From: Gammaproteobacteria bacterium
Lineage (GTDB): Bacteria; Pseudomonadota; Gammaproteobacteria; Steroidobacterales; Steroidobacteraceae
DNA length: 44,666 nt
Assembly (NCBI GenBank): GCA_028293725.1
Contig: JAQGOE010000011.1
Location: 1 to 44,666, forward strand
Direction of reading: 5' to 3'
The notes below the pieces were generated by a model. That model was given only the letters and a program-made list of their open reading frames with translations, had not been told where the DNA came from and did not search any database. Shown one piece after another: positions 32,562 to 40,718 of the stretch (position 1 is the stretch's first letter; every line of letters starts with the position of its first letter). The position numbers and the translations under genes are program-made.

Positions 32562-33602
32562 ATGCCCTGTTGCGCGGAATGCTTCGGTGATCGCGGCCTC
32601 CGCAAAAGTCTCATTCCCGCACGATCTGCTGGAATCGGCAACTGCTCATACTGTGGGGGCGTCGATGTTCAGATCGTCGACCCGACTGCGTTAGCCGAAT
32701 ACTTCGAACTCGTCATCGGCGCCTATGTTTCCGCGCCAGATGGAAAGACGCTGGTCCAACTCCTCAGGGAAGATTGGGGCCTGTTCGAGAAACCCAGCAT
32801 GGATGACGCGCGGGCCACGGCGCTGCTCCGCGATGTTCTCGAGGAGCCGGATCGGCTGCACGAGACATTCTCGCCGATAAGTGTTACGGCAGACCGCTTG
32901 AGCGATTGGGAGAAGCTCCGCGACGAACTCATGTACAAGAACCGCTTCTTCCCCGACGCGAACATGGACCTTGACCGGCTTGGGAATTTGCTTGATGCAC
33001 TGAAAATCGAACCGGACGAAGCACCGAGCCTCTGGTACCGCGCGAGGATACAAACGGAGGATGTGCCATTTCCCATCGCGAAAATGGGCGCCCCGCCGAG
33101 CCGTACGGCCACACATGGAAGGGCCAACCCGGCGGGTATCCCCTACCTCTATCTCGGTTCACAGCCGGACACAGCCATAGCGGAGACACGACCCCACACG
33201 GGCGAGCTTGTTTGCGTCGCAGACTTCGCGACGCCGCCCGATCTCCGCCTCGTTGACCTCCGCCATCCGCGAAGGGTCGTATCGCCCTTTGTTTTAGCCG
33301 ACGCCACCGATGTTGCACAGATGAGAAGCGATCTTCCCTTTCTCGAGCGGCTCGGCGATGAACTGATGCGGCCGGTCTTGCCGCAGGCGGCCGCGATCGA
33401 CTACACACCGAGCCAGTACCTTTGCGAGTTCATCAAGAAGCGCAAGTACGATGGGGTGCTTTATCGTAGTTCTGTAAGTGGGGGAATAAATCTCGCGCTC
33501 TTCGAACCATCACGCGCAACGGCGCGCTCCGTCGTCCAATACCGGGTGAGCCGTGTTTCCGTGGACGCGGTGACGGTACCGCCCGCTCCAGCCGCTCCTT
33601 GA
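32562..33602 (+). CDS. RES-domain protein with N-terminal zinc finger (HEPN/RES N-terminal domain type)
   Basis: A 346-residue protein. The N-terminus has two Cys pairs (Cys4-x2-Cys7 and Cys28-x2-Cys31) that could bind zinc, then a helical region (about 40-150) as in the HEPN/RES N-terminal domain. The C-terminal half (about 155-335) is a RES domain: WYRARI (Arg160/Arg162), GRANPAGIPYLYLGSQ (Tyr195/197), DTAIAETRP (Glu208), then DGVLYRSSVSGGINLALF with a serine. Known RES toxins degrade NAD+ by phosphorolysis or modify proteins by ADP-ribosylation. The key residues appear intact, so it is the likely effector of this operon. No Xre-DUF2384 antitoxin is next to it. Confidence 0.82.
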   Translation: MPCCAECFGDRGLRKSLIPARSAGIGNCSYCGGVDVQIVDPTALAEYFELVIGAYVSAPDGKTLVQLLREDWGLFEKPSMDDARATALLRDVLEEPDRLHETFSPISVTADRLSDWEKLRDELMYKNRFFPDANMDLDRLGNLLDALKIEPDEAPSLWYRARIQTEDVPFPIAKMGAPPSRTATHGRANPAGIPYLYLGSQPDTAIAETRPHTGELVCVADFATPPDLRLVDLRHPRRVVSPFVLADATDVAQMRSDLPFLERLGDELMRPVLPQAAAIDYTPSQYLCEFIKKRKYDGVLYRSSVSGGINLALFEPSRATARSVVQYRVSRVSVDAVTVPPAPAAP

Positions 33603-33726
33603 GAGGTGCCCGCTCAACGGGATGGGTCGGCAGCTGGTCCGGCACGCTTGAAACTCATGGTTCATGGAGATGTGGCCACCGGACGGGATGGCTGCTACCT
33701 GGGCGCCATGCGAAACTATCGCGACC

Positions 33727-34674
33727 ATGATGAGTGTCCGTGACGAATTTGCACCGGATACGAAGCGCGTTTTAGCTCTTCGCGCTGCACATCGCTGCTC
33801 GAATCCGCGGTGCCGGATCCTTACGGTACGGCCGCACTCGGAGGCGGGGCGGTCCGTGCTCACCGGTGTCGCCGCCCACATTTGCGCAGCGGCACCAGGC
33901 GGACCCCGATTCGATGAGTCGCAGACCCCGGATGAACGCAAAGCGATTACGAATGGGATTTGGGTCTGCCACGTCTGCAGTGATCGCATCGACAAAGATG
34001 AGCCAGCGTTTTCTGCCGACGCTTTACGCGAGTGGAAGCGACGACACGAAGCTTGGGTTGGGTCGGAGGACTTCGTGCCACAACTCCCTCGAATTTCGGT
34101 CCATACCTATGCCGGGCTGGTACTGGATGGGCCTTCCAAAATCACGGGCGAGATGGTTCAGCAATACCGCGATCATGAGATCCAGATCAGCGCTTCCTCA
34201 CGGCATGAGCTGACCCAGTTCCGGATGCGGGTTCAGTTTCCAGAAAAGGTTATGGGCTTCTCTGTGCGCGAGAGGCCTGTCGGCATCGAAGTAGCCGTCC
34301 GGCCCGAAAGGATGGAATGGGTTGCGAACGCCTCAGGCGGCGGGAGCGTCACGGCAGCAGGGCCTCTTGCCCCGACGAACTGCTTCACCGTGGAACAGGA
34401 GAGAGTGATCCCCAACCGTCCATTTCGATTCGTCCTGCGCACAATCCTGTCGGAGAAACTGACATCCATTCTAGAGAGCAGCTCCCGAATGTCGTCGGAC
34501 GATACCTGGTTCACGTACGCCGAGGGCACTTTCCTCTATCTGGATCAGGGGCAGTATTTTGAGCGCGAATTTCTCGTGAGGCTGCTTCAGAACGAGGAAC
34601 GCGCAATTTCAGCGATGTCCATGCAAGAACCTTTCGGCCAAAGTCGCATGGAAATAAGTGGTTTTGGTTTCTGA
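33727..34674 (+). CDS. HNH-type endonuclease with unknown C-terminal domain
   Basis: A 315-residue protein. The N-terminal 95 residues form a zinc-stabilised HNH fold: RCSNPRC (Cys24, Cys29), GVAAHICAAAPGGPRF (His51), ERKAITNGIWVCHVCSDRID (Asn76, Cys81, Cys84) and Asp91. This resembles HNH proteins with AHI...GGPR...NGIWLC..C..ID motifs, many near defence genes. The C-terminal 200 residues are beta-rich, with no family I recognise; they may be a sensor or substrate-binding part. The ATG pair at 33727/33730 fits the fold best; the frame extends to an ATG at 33664 with no better ribosome site. It stands alone, 124 nt after the RES gene. Confidence 0.72.
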   Translation: MMSVRDEFAPDTKRVLALRAAHRCSNPRCRILTVRPHSEAGRSVLTGVAAHICAAAPGGPRFDESQTPDERKAITNGIWVCHVCSDRIDKDEPAFSADALREWKRRHEAWVGSEDFVPQLPRISVHTYAGLVLDGPSKITGEMVQQYRDHEIQISASSRHELTQFRMRVQFPEKVMGFSVRERPVGIEVAVRPERMEWVANASGGGSVTAAGPLAPTNCFTVEQERVIPNRPFRFVLRTILSEKLTSILESSSRMSSDDTWFTYAEGTFLYLDQGQYFEREFLVRLLQNEERAISAMSMQEPFGQSRMEISGFGF

Positions 34675-35323
34675 AGTCGTTGATCCCTTTCGTCCTTTTC
34701 GCGCATGTGGCCCGCTGGCGGCCGGTGCTTTTGTGCTTGAGCTCAGAGAGTAGGCGTCTAATACAACGAATCTCCATTTATCTGGGGGGAATCCGGGGGA
34801 AGTTATGTTTGGAGGATACAACCGTAGGCTCGAAAAAACGCCGAACGGCAGCTTTATCAGAGATCGGCGCCGCCCGATTGAGCATCGAGGCAATGATACA
34901 ACGACCCCGAAGCGTCCAAGACACCCTCGATGAGGTATTTGTTGGAACCGTACTTGATCGGAGGCAATCGGAATTGCGGGGACCACTTCTCATGCGCTCA
35001 AAACACGCCGCCAGCCGAGGGATTGATACTGGTCCAGCGATTCGGACGCGAGCCACTGTGGTGGTGTCCCCCACCCTGCGATGTTCTCCGAGTTCCATTG
35101 GACACCAAAAGGTAGGATGGAGGACGAAGAGAGCGGCTGGCGGTCAAGCTCAATGTCCTCGAGCGTGCCGCGACAACGAAGGCGCTGCCTCGATCCTGGG
35201 TCGACACCTGAGGGTCTCTTGGCCTATCTTTGCGCCCCGAATCAAGGCTTTGGAGCGACAACGTCGCAGCATTAGTGCGAGGCAGACAAGCCGCGGGTCA
35301 CTTGGGATGAATCGAAGGCCACC
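34675..35323 (+). other. 649-nt stretch without a supported gene before hsdR
   Basis: Several frames are open but none reads as a protein. A 42-codon frame starting MFGGYNRRLEKTP at 34805 follows a strong GGGGGAAG ribosome-like site. A short fragment just after 35100 (ERLAVKLNVLERAATTKALP) has protein-like composition but no start. The region may contain gene remains plus the hsdR promoter. No terminal inverted repeats of an insertion sequence were seen. Confidence 0.4.
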
Positions 35324-38300
35324 ATGACTTCCGACGAACGCAAGCTCGAAGAGGAACTCCTGGAAAAGCTTCGTGCCTTGAAGTACGAGCACCGGCCCGG
35401 TATCCGTGACCGCGCCGCTCTTGAGAAGAACTTCCGTGAGAAGTTCCAAGCGCTGAACTGCGTGAGCCTGACGGACCCCGAGTTCGGACGGCTGCTTGAG
35501 GAAATTGTCACCCCAGACGTATTCACCGCCGCCCAAACGCTACGTAACCGCAATGCCTTCACGCGCGACGACGGTACGCCACTCAACTACACGCTCGTTA
35601 ATACCCAAGACTGGTGCAAGAACACCTTCGAAGTCGTCAGCCAGCTTCGCATCAACACCGACTACAGCCACCACCGCTACGACGTTATCCTGCTGATCAA
35701 CGGCGTGCCGGTCGCCCAGATCGAGTTGAAGACGCTTGCCATCAGTCCCCGCCGGGCAATGGAGCAGATCGTCGATTACAAGAACGATCCCGGCAATGGC
35801 TACACACGCACGCTACTTTGCTTCATTCAGCTGTTCGTCGTTAGCAACCGCACTGACACCCGGTATTTCGCCAACAACAACGCCCGGCATTTCAGCTTCA
35901 ACGCCGATGAGCGGTTCTTGCCGATCTACCAGCACGCGTCCGAGGACAATACAAAGATCAACCAGCTTGACATCTTCGCCGAGAAGTTCCTCGCCAAGTG
36001 CACGCTCGGGCAGATGATCAGCCGCTACATGGTCCTCGTTGCCAGCGAGCAGAAGCTGATGATGATGCGTCCGTATCAGATATACGCTGTCAAGAACATA
36101 GTAGAGTGCATTGAGAAAAACCTGGGCAACGGCTACATCTGGCACACCACCGGCAGCGGCAAGACGCTCACCAGCTTCAAGGCATCCACGCTGCTGAAGG
36201 CCAACCCCAAAATCGAAAAGTGCCTCTTCGTCGTCGACCGCAAGGACCTCGACCGACAAACACGAGAAGAATTCAACCGCTTCCAGGAAGGGTGCGTCGA
36301 GGAGAATACTAACACCGGCGCACTCGTACGTCGGCTGCTTTCTGATGACTACGCCGACAAGGTCATTGTCACGACGATTCAGAAGCTGGGCCTCGCCCTC
36401 GACGAGAACAGCAAACGCAATAAGGGACGGGAGAAGAAAGGTCTCTTGACTTACAAGGACCTTCTCGCACCGCTCCGGGACAAGCGTGTGGTCTTCATAT
36501 TCGATGAGTGCCATCGCTCACAGTTCGGCGACAACCATCAAGCCATCAAGGAGTTCTTCCCCAAGGCCCAACTCTTCGGCTTTACCGGCACACCCATCTT
36601 CGAAGCCAACGCTAGCGTCAAGCGCATCGAAGGCGAAATCCAGACGCTCAAGACCACCCAGGATCTTTTCCAGAAGTCGCTGCATGAGTACACGATCACC
36701 CATGCCATCGAGGATGGCAACGTTCTGCGTTTCCACATTGACTACTACAAACCACCCGGAGATTTCGCCCCTGAGCCGGGCCAGACGCTCTCCAAGACCG
36801 CTGTAGTCAGCGCTATCCTCGCCAAGCATGACGCGGCTACAGGTGGACGCAAATTCAACGCCATCCTTGCCACCGGATCGATCAACGACGCCATTGAGTA
36901 CTACGAATTGCTCACCGCAGCGCAAGCTAGCAAGCAGACGGCCGACCGGGATTTCGTCCCGCTCAATGTCGCTGCCGTCTTCTCTCCACCCGCCGACGTC
37001 AGTTCCGACGTGAAGCAGATCCAGGAAGACCTGCCGCAGGAACAGGAAGACAATAAGCACGACCCCGAGGCCAAGAAGCAGGCACTAAAGGCCATCATCG
37101 CCGACTACAACGAATGCTTCGGCACCAATCACCGCATCGAAGAGTTCGACCTCTACTACCAGGACGTTCAGAAGCGCATTAAGGACCAGCAGTTCCCCAA
37201 TGCCGACCTGCCAAAAAAAGGCCGCGAGAAGCTCGACGTCACCATTGTCGTCGACATGCTACTAACAGGGTTCGACAGTAAGTACCTCAACACGCTCTAC
37301 GTTGACAAGAATCTCAAGCACCACGGACTCATCCAGGCATTCAGTCGCACCAACCGCGTGCTGAATGACACCAAGCCCTACGGCCACATCCTCGACTTCC
37401 GCGGCCAGCAGGACGCCGTCGACGCCGCCATTGCACTATTCTCTGGCGCCAAGGCCGACAAGGCGCGCGAGATCTGGCTCGTTGACAAAGCCCCCGTCGT
37501 TATCGACAAACTCAAGGCCGCCAAAGAAGGTCTCGACACCTTCATGAAGTCGCAGGGCCAGTCTGGTAAGCCCGAAGACGTCGCCAACCTCAAGGGCGAC
37601 GATGCCCGCGCCGCGTTCGTGAAGCATTTCAAGGAAGTGCAGAAGCTGCAGACTCAGCTCGACCAGTACACTGACCTCACCGAAGATCAGGAGCAGGCGA
37701 TCGCGCAGATCTTGCCCAAGGACGTACTGAACGCCTTCCGCGGCGTCTACCTCGAGACAGCCCAGCGTCTCAAGGCCCAGCAGGGCAAGCCCGGGGATCA
37801 GACGAGCAAGGATCTCGATCAACTCGACTTCGAGTTCGTCCTCTTTGCATCCGCCACCATCGACTACGACTACATCATGAAGCTCATCGCCGACTTCTCG
37901 ACGAAGAAGCCCGGCAAGGCGACAATGAGCCGCGACGAACTAATCGGCCTGATTTCAGCCGACTCAAAATTCCTTGACGAGCGCGATGACATCACCGAAT
38001 ACGTTTGCAGCCTCAAAGCAGGCGAAGGACTCGACGAATCAGCCATCCGAACCGGCTATCAGCGGTTCAAGAACGAAAAAGCCACCCGCGAACTGTCCGA
38101 TCTCTCCGCCAAGCACGGCCTGCCTGCGGCGTCGCTGCAAGCCTTCGTCGAAAGCATCCTCTCCCGGAAGATTTTCGACGGCGAACAACTCACTGAATTG
38201 CTCGCCCCGCTCGATCTCGGCTGGCGTGCTCGCACGCAGAAGGAACTCGCCTTGATGACCGACCTTGTCCCGTTGCTGAAAAAACGCGCCTCCGGTCGCG

Positions 38301-38332
38301 ATATTTCGGGACTTAACGCATATGAGCAATAG
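35324..38332 (+). CDS. hsdR: Type I restriction enzyme, R subunit
   Basis: A 1002-residue subunit that translocates and cuts unmodified DNA. The N-terminal nuclease domain has the PD-(D/E)XK residues Glu134-x-Lys136 in VAQIELKTLAISP. The helicase part has Walker A with Lys280 in WHTTGSGKTLTSFKA, box II Asp394-Glu-Cys-His in FIFDECHRSQFG, motif III GFTGTPIF, and DMLLTGFDSKYLNTLYVDK with QAFSRTNRVL (motifs V-VI). The C-terminal third is helical and charged. The ATG at 35324 opens the hsd operon, and hsdS overlaps its end by 11 nt. Length and motifs are complete. Confidence 0.95.
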   Translation: MTSDERKLEEELLEKLRALKYEHRPGIRDRAALEKNFREKFQALNCVSLTDPEFGRLLEEIVTPDVFTAAQTLRNRNAFTRDDGTPLNYTLVNTQDWCKNTFEVVSQLRINTDYSHHRYDVILLINGVPVAQIELKTLAISPRRAMEQIVDYKNDPGNGYTRTLLCFIQLFVVSNRTDTRYFANNNARHFSFNADERFLPIYQHASEDNTKINQLDIFAEKFLAKCTLGQMISRYMVLVASEQKLMMMRPYQIYAVKNIVECIEKNLGNGYIWHTTGSGKTLTSFKASTLLKANPKIEKCLFVVDRKDLDRQTREEFNRFQEGCVEENTNTGALVRRLLSDDYADKVIVTTIQKLGLALDENSKRNKGREKKGLLTYKDLLAPLRDKRVVFIFDECHRSQFGDNHQAIKEFFPKAQLFGFTGTPIFEANASVKRIEGEIQTLKTTQDLFQKSLHEYTITHAIEDGNVLRFHIDYYKPPGDFAPEPGQTLSKTAVVSAILAKHDAATGGRKFNAILATGSINDAIEYYELLTAAQASKQTADRDFVPLNVAAVFSPPADVSSDVKQIQEDLPQEQEDNKHDPEAKKQALKAIIADYNECFGTNHRIEEFDLYYQDVQKRIKDQQFPNADLPKKGREKLDVTIVVDMLLTGFDSKYLNTLYVDKNLKHHGLIQAFSRTNRVLNDTKPYGHILDFRGQQDAVDAAIALFSGAKADKAREIWLVDKAPVVIDKLKAAKEGLDTFMKSQGQSGKPEDVANLKGDDARAAFVKHFKEVQKLQTQLDQYTDLTEDQEQAIAQILPKDVLNAFRGVYLETAQRLKAQQGKPGDQTSKDLDQLDFEFVLFASATIDYDYIMKLIADFSTKKPGKATMSRDELIGLISADSKFLDERDDITEYVCSLKAGEGLDESAIRTGYQRFKNEKATRELSDLSAKHGLPAASLQAFVESILSRKIFDGEQLTELLAPLDLGWRARTQKELALMTDLVPLLKKRASGRDISGLNAYEQ

Positions 38333-39584
38333 GCCGGAGACAGGGGCGGTAATGCGGGACAGCAAACGAACCTTTGTGCCGACACTTAGGTTCCCCGATT
38401 TCCGCGACGGACCGGAGTGGGAGATCAAGCCGCTGTCCGACATCGCTGAGAACCTCGACAACAAACGAGTCCCCATTACTGAGAACAAGCGGACAAAAGG
38501 TGACGTTCCTTACTATGGCGCGTCCGGTGTTGTTGACTACGTGAAGGAGCATCTCTTCGACGAGGACTTGCTTTGCGTATCCGAGGATGGCGCGAATCTG
38601 GTCACACGAACGTATCCGATTGCCTTTCCTATCTCGGGTAAGACGTGGGTAAACAACCATGCGCATGTCCTTCGCTTCGATAACGCCGCGACGCAGAGGA
38701 TGGTGGAAGGCTACCTTAACTCCACCGACCTCCGCGATTTCATTACGGGAATGGCCCAACCAAAGTTGAATCGTGGGATGCTGGAGAGCATTCCGGTTCC
38801 GCTTCCGCCTACCGGGAAGGAACAAGAGCGAGTCGCCGACTGCCTGACATCGCTGGATGAGGTGATTGCTGCACAAGGGGGGAAAGTGGAGGCGTTGAAA
38901 GCACATAAGCAGGGGCTGATGCAGGAGCTTTTCCCCCGCGAAGGCGAATCCCTTCCCCGGCTCCGCTTCCCCGAGTTCCGTGAGGGGCCGGAATGGACGA
39001 CTCACCCGTTCGAGCATTTCGTGCTCCAGTCGTTCTACGGAACATCAAGTTCCACATCGGAGAAGGGAGAGTATCCCGTTCTGCGAATGGGAAACATGGT
39101 CGATGGTGGATTGAATTTATCTAACTTGGCTTACATTGATCTCGACCGCGAATCGTTTGAGGCCATTTGCCTGATGCGTGGCGACATTCTTCTGAACAGA
39201 ACCAATAGCCTCGATCTCGTCGGAAAGATTTCGCTTTTTGATCTCGACATGGAAGTCATTACAGCTTCATATATTGTTACGTACCGTCCAGACCAACGGC
39301 GTATTGATCCTTCGTTCTGTAACTTCATCCTTAATTCGCCACCGTATCAAAGAAAGATCAAAGCGTTGGCGCGTCCAAGCGTAAGTCAGGCGAATATTAA
39401 TCCGACAACCTTTCGAAAGGAGCTGAGCATCGCTGTTCCGTCGCTCATTGAGCAACGGCTAATCGCCGACTGCCTCGCCTCCATTGATGTCCAGATCGTT
39501 GCCGGATGCGAAAAGCTCGACACGGTAAGGGCTCACAAGTTGGGCCTCATGCAGCAGCTGTTCCCTTCACTGGAGCGGGATTGA
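38322..39584 (+). CDS. hsdS: Type I restriction-modification specificity subunit
   Basis: A 420-residue protein that recognises the bipartite DNA target for both HsdM and HsdR. Two target-recognition domains (about 20-180 and 215-380) each begin with a similar motif (LRFPDFRDGPEWEIKPL and LRFPEFREGPEWTTHPF). Conserved spacer helices follow each (ERVADCLTSLDEVIAAQ and QRLIADCLASIDVQIVA, each followed by AHK-GLMQ). The internal duplication is clear. The ATG overlaps hsdR by 11 nt; the in-frame ATG ten codons later is possible. prrC follows after 3 nt. Confidence 0.94.
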   Translation: MSNRPETGAVMRDSKRTFVPTLRFPDFRDGPEWEIKPLSDIAENLDNKRVPITENKRTKGDVPYYGASGVVDYVKEHLFDEDLLCVSEDGANLVTRTYPIAFPISGKTWVNNHAHVLRFDNAATQRMVEGYLNSTDLRDFITGMAQPKLNRGMLESIPVPLPPTGKEQERVADCLTSLDEVIAAQGGKVEALKAHKQGLMQELFPREGESLPRLRFPEFREGPEWTTHPFEHFVLQSFYGTSSSTSEKGEYPVLRMGNMVDGGLNLSNLAYIDLDRESFEAICLMRGDILLNRTNSLDLVGKISLFDLDMEVITASYIVTYRPDQRRIDPSFCNFILNSPPYQRKIKALARPSVSQANINPTTFRKELSIAVPSLIEQRLIADCLASIDVQIVAGCEKLDTVRAHKLGLMQQLFPSLERD

Positions 39585-39587
39585 CGG

Positions 39588-40712
39588 ATGGCTTCCATGT
39601 CGTTTCCTGACCTGCTCACACTCGCACAGCACCTTCGCACGGAGTTGCAGGCGAAAAAGTTCGTGTTGCTCTACGCCTACAATGGCACCGGAAAGACCCG
39701 ACTGTCGAGCACGTTCAAAGATCTGGGCAAGAAGGTCAATGAGGATGGCGAAACCACGCAGCGGGACACGCTCTACTTCAATGCGTTCACCGAAGACCTG
39801 TTCAATTGGGATAACGATCTAAAGAATGACCGCGAGCGCGTGCTCAAGATCAACAGGGACTCTCGCTACTTTGACGGGCTGGGCGAGCTGGAGATGGACA
39901 ATCGCATCCGCCCACTGCTGAATCGCTACGCTGACTTTGAATTCGCGATCGACACAGTTGAGTGGGAAATTAGCTTCGCGCGCGAAATCAGGCAAAGGAA
40001 GGACGACGGCACGTACGAGACGAAGCGGGAGGAAGACATCAAGATCTCGCGCGGCGAGGAAAACATCTTTATCTGGTGCTTCTTCCTGGCGATCGTGCAA
40101 CTTGTGCTCGACAAAGCCGAGGCGTACAACTGGGTGAAGTACATCTACATCGATGACCCAATATCGTCGCTGGACGACAACAATGCTGTGATGGTCGCTC
40201 ATCACCTGGCGCAGTTGCTAACGGGTTCACACGAGCGGCTCAGGATGGTCGTGTCCACGCATCACGTGTTGTTCTTCAACGTTCTGTGCAACGAGCTAAA
40301 GAAGGCGCGCAAGTACTTCCTGAGTAAGGAAGCGAAATCGGGGAGCTTCGCGGTACATGAGACTGATAGCACGCCATTCCTATATCACCTTGCATCTCTG
40401 GTGGAGTTGCACGAGGCGCAACGGTCGGGTGCCCTCTTCACGCACCACTTCAACATGATGCGCCGCGTGATGGAACAAACCGCCTGCTTCTTTGGGTACG
40501 TGAAGTGGGAAGAATGCATAAGGCCAGAGGACGACGACCCGAACCAGACGGTTTATAAGCGGGTGATCGATCTGATGAGCCATGGAGACTACTCATTGTA
40601 CGAGCCGCGGGAAATGATGCAGGAGAACAAGGATATCTTTGGCAGGGTGCTGCGGCAGTTCATCACCAGCCATCCATTCAGCCCGGCACTGTTTCCGAAA
40701 GACGAAAAGTAA
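39588..40712 (+). CDS. prrC: PrrC-like anticodon nuclease
   Basis: A 374-residue RNase toxin normally held silent by the type I enzyme around it and set free when phage proteins inhibit restriction; E. coli PrrC cuts tRNA-Lys in the anticodon loop. The N-terminal ABC-type NTPase has Walker A YAYNGTGKT (Lys36), LYFNAFTEDLFNWDNDL, signature ISRGEENIFIW (153-163), and Walker B/D-loop YIYIDDPISSLDDNN. The C-terminal nuclease domain keeps the R-x3-E...H triad as Arg292, Glu296 (MMRRVMEQTACFFGY) and His332 (DLMSHGDYS). Length is close to PrrC (396) and far below RloC. It sits 3 nt after hsdS and 6 nt before hsdM. The tRNA target in this host is unknown. Confidence 0.9.
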   Translation: MASMSFPDLLTLAQHLRTELQAKKFVLLYAYNGTGKTRLSSTFKDLGKKVNEDGETTQRDTLYFNAFTEDLFNWDNDLKNDRERVLKINRDSRYFDGLGELEMDNRIRPLLNRYADFEFAIDTVEWEISFAREIRQRKDDGTYETKREEDIKISRGEENIFIWCFFLAIVQLVLDKAEAYNWVKYIYIDDPISSLDDNNAVMVAHHLAQLLTGSHERLRMVVSTHHVLFFNVLCNELKKARKYFLSKEAKSGSFAVHETDSTPFLYHLASLVELHEAQRSGALFTHHFNMMRRVMEQTACFFGYVKWEECIRPEDDDPNQTVYKRVIDLMSHGDYSLYEPREMMQENKDIFGRVLRQFITSHPFSPALFPKDEK

Positions 40713-40718
40713 GCCCCA

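Noticed and set aside
34680..35327. 215-codon plus-strand frame before hsdR
   Set aside because: Composition shifts along its length, it ends inside hsdR, and no domain is recognisable; other frames are equally open.
39588..40712. Reading the gene as RloC or a generic AAA ATPase
   Set aside because: It is too short and lacks the zinc-hook coiled coil of RloC, while the C-terminal Arg/Glu/His triad and hsd location fit PrrC.
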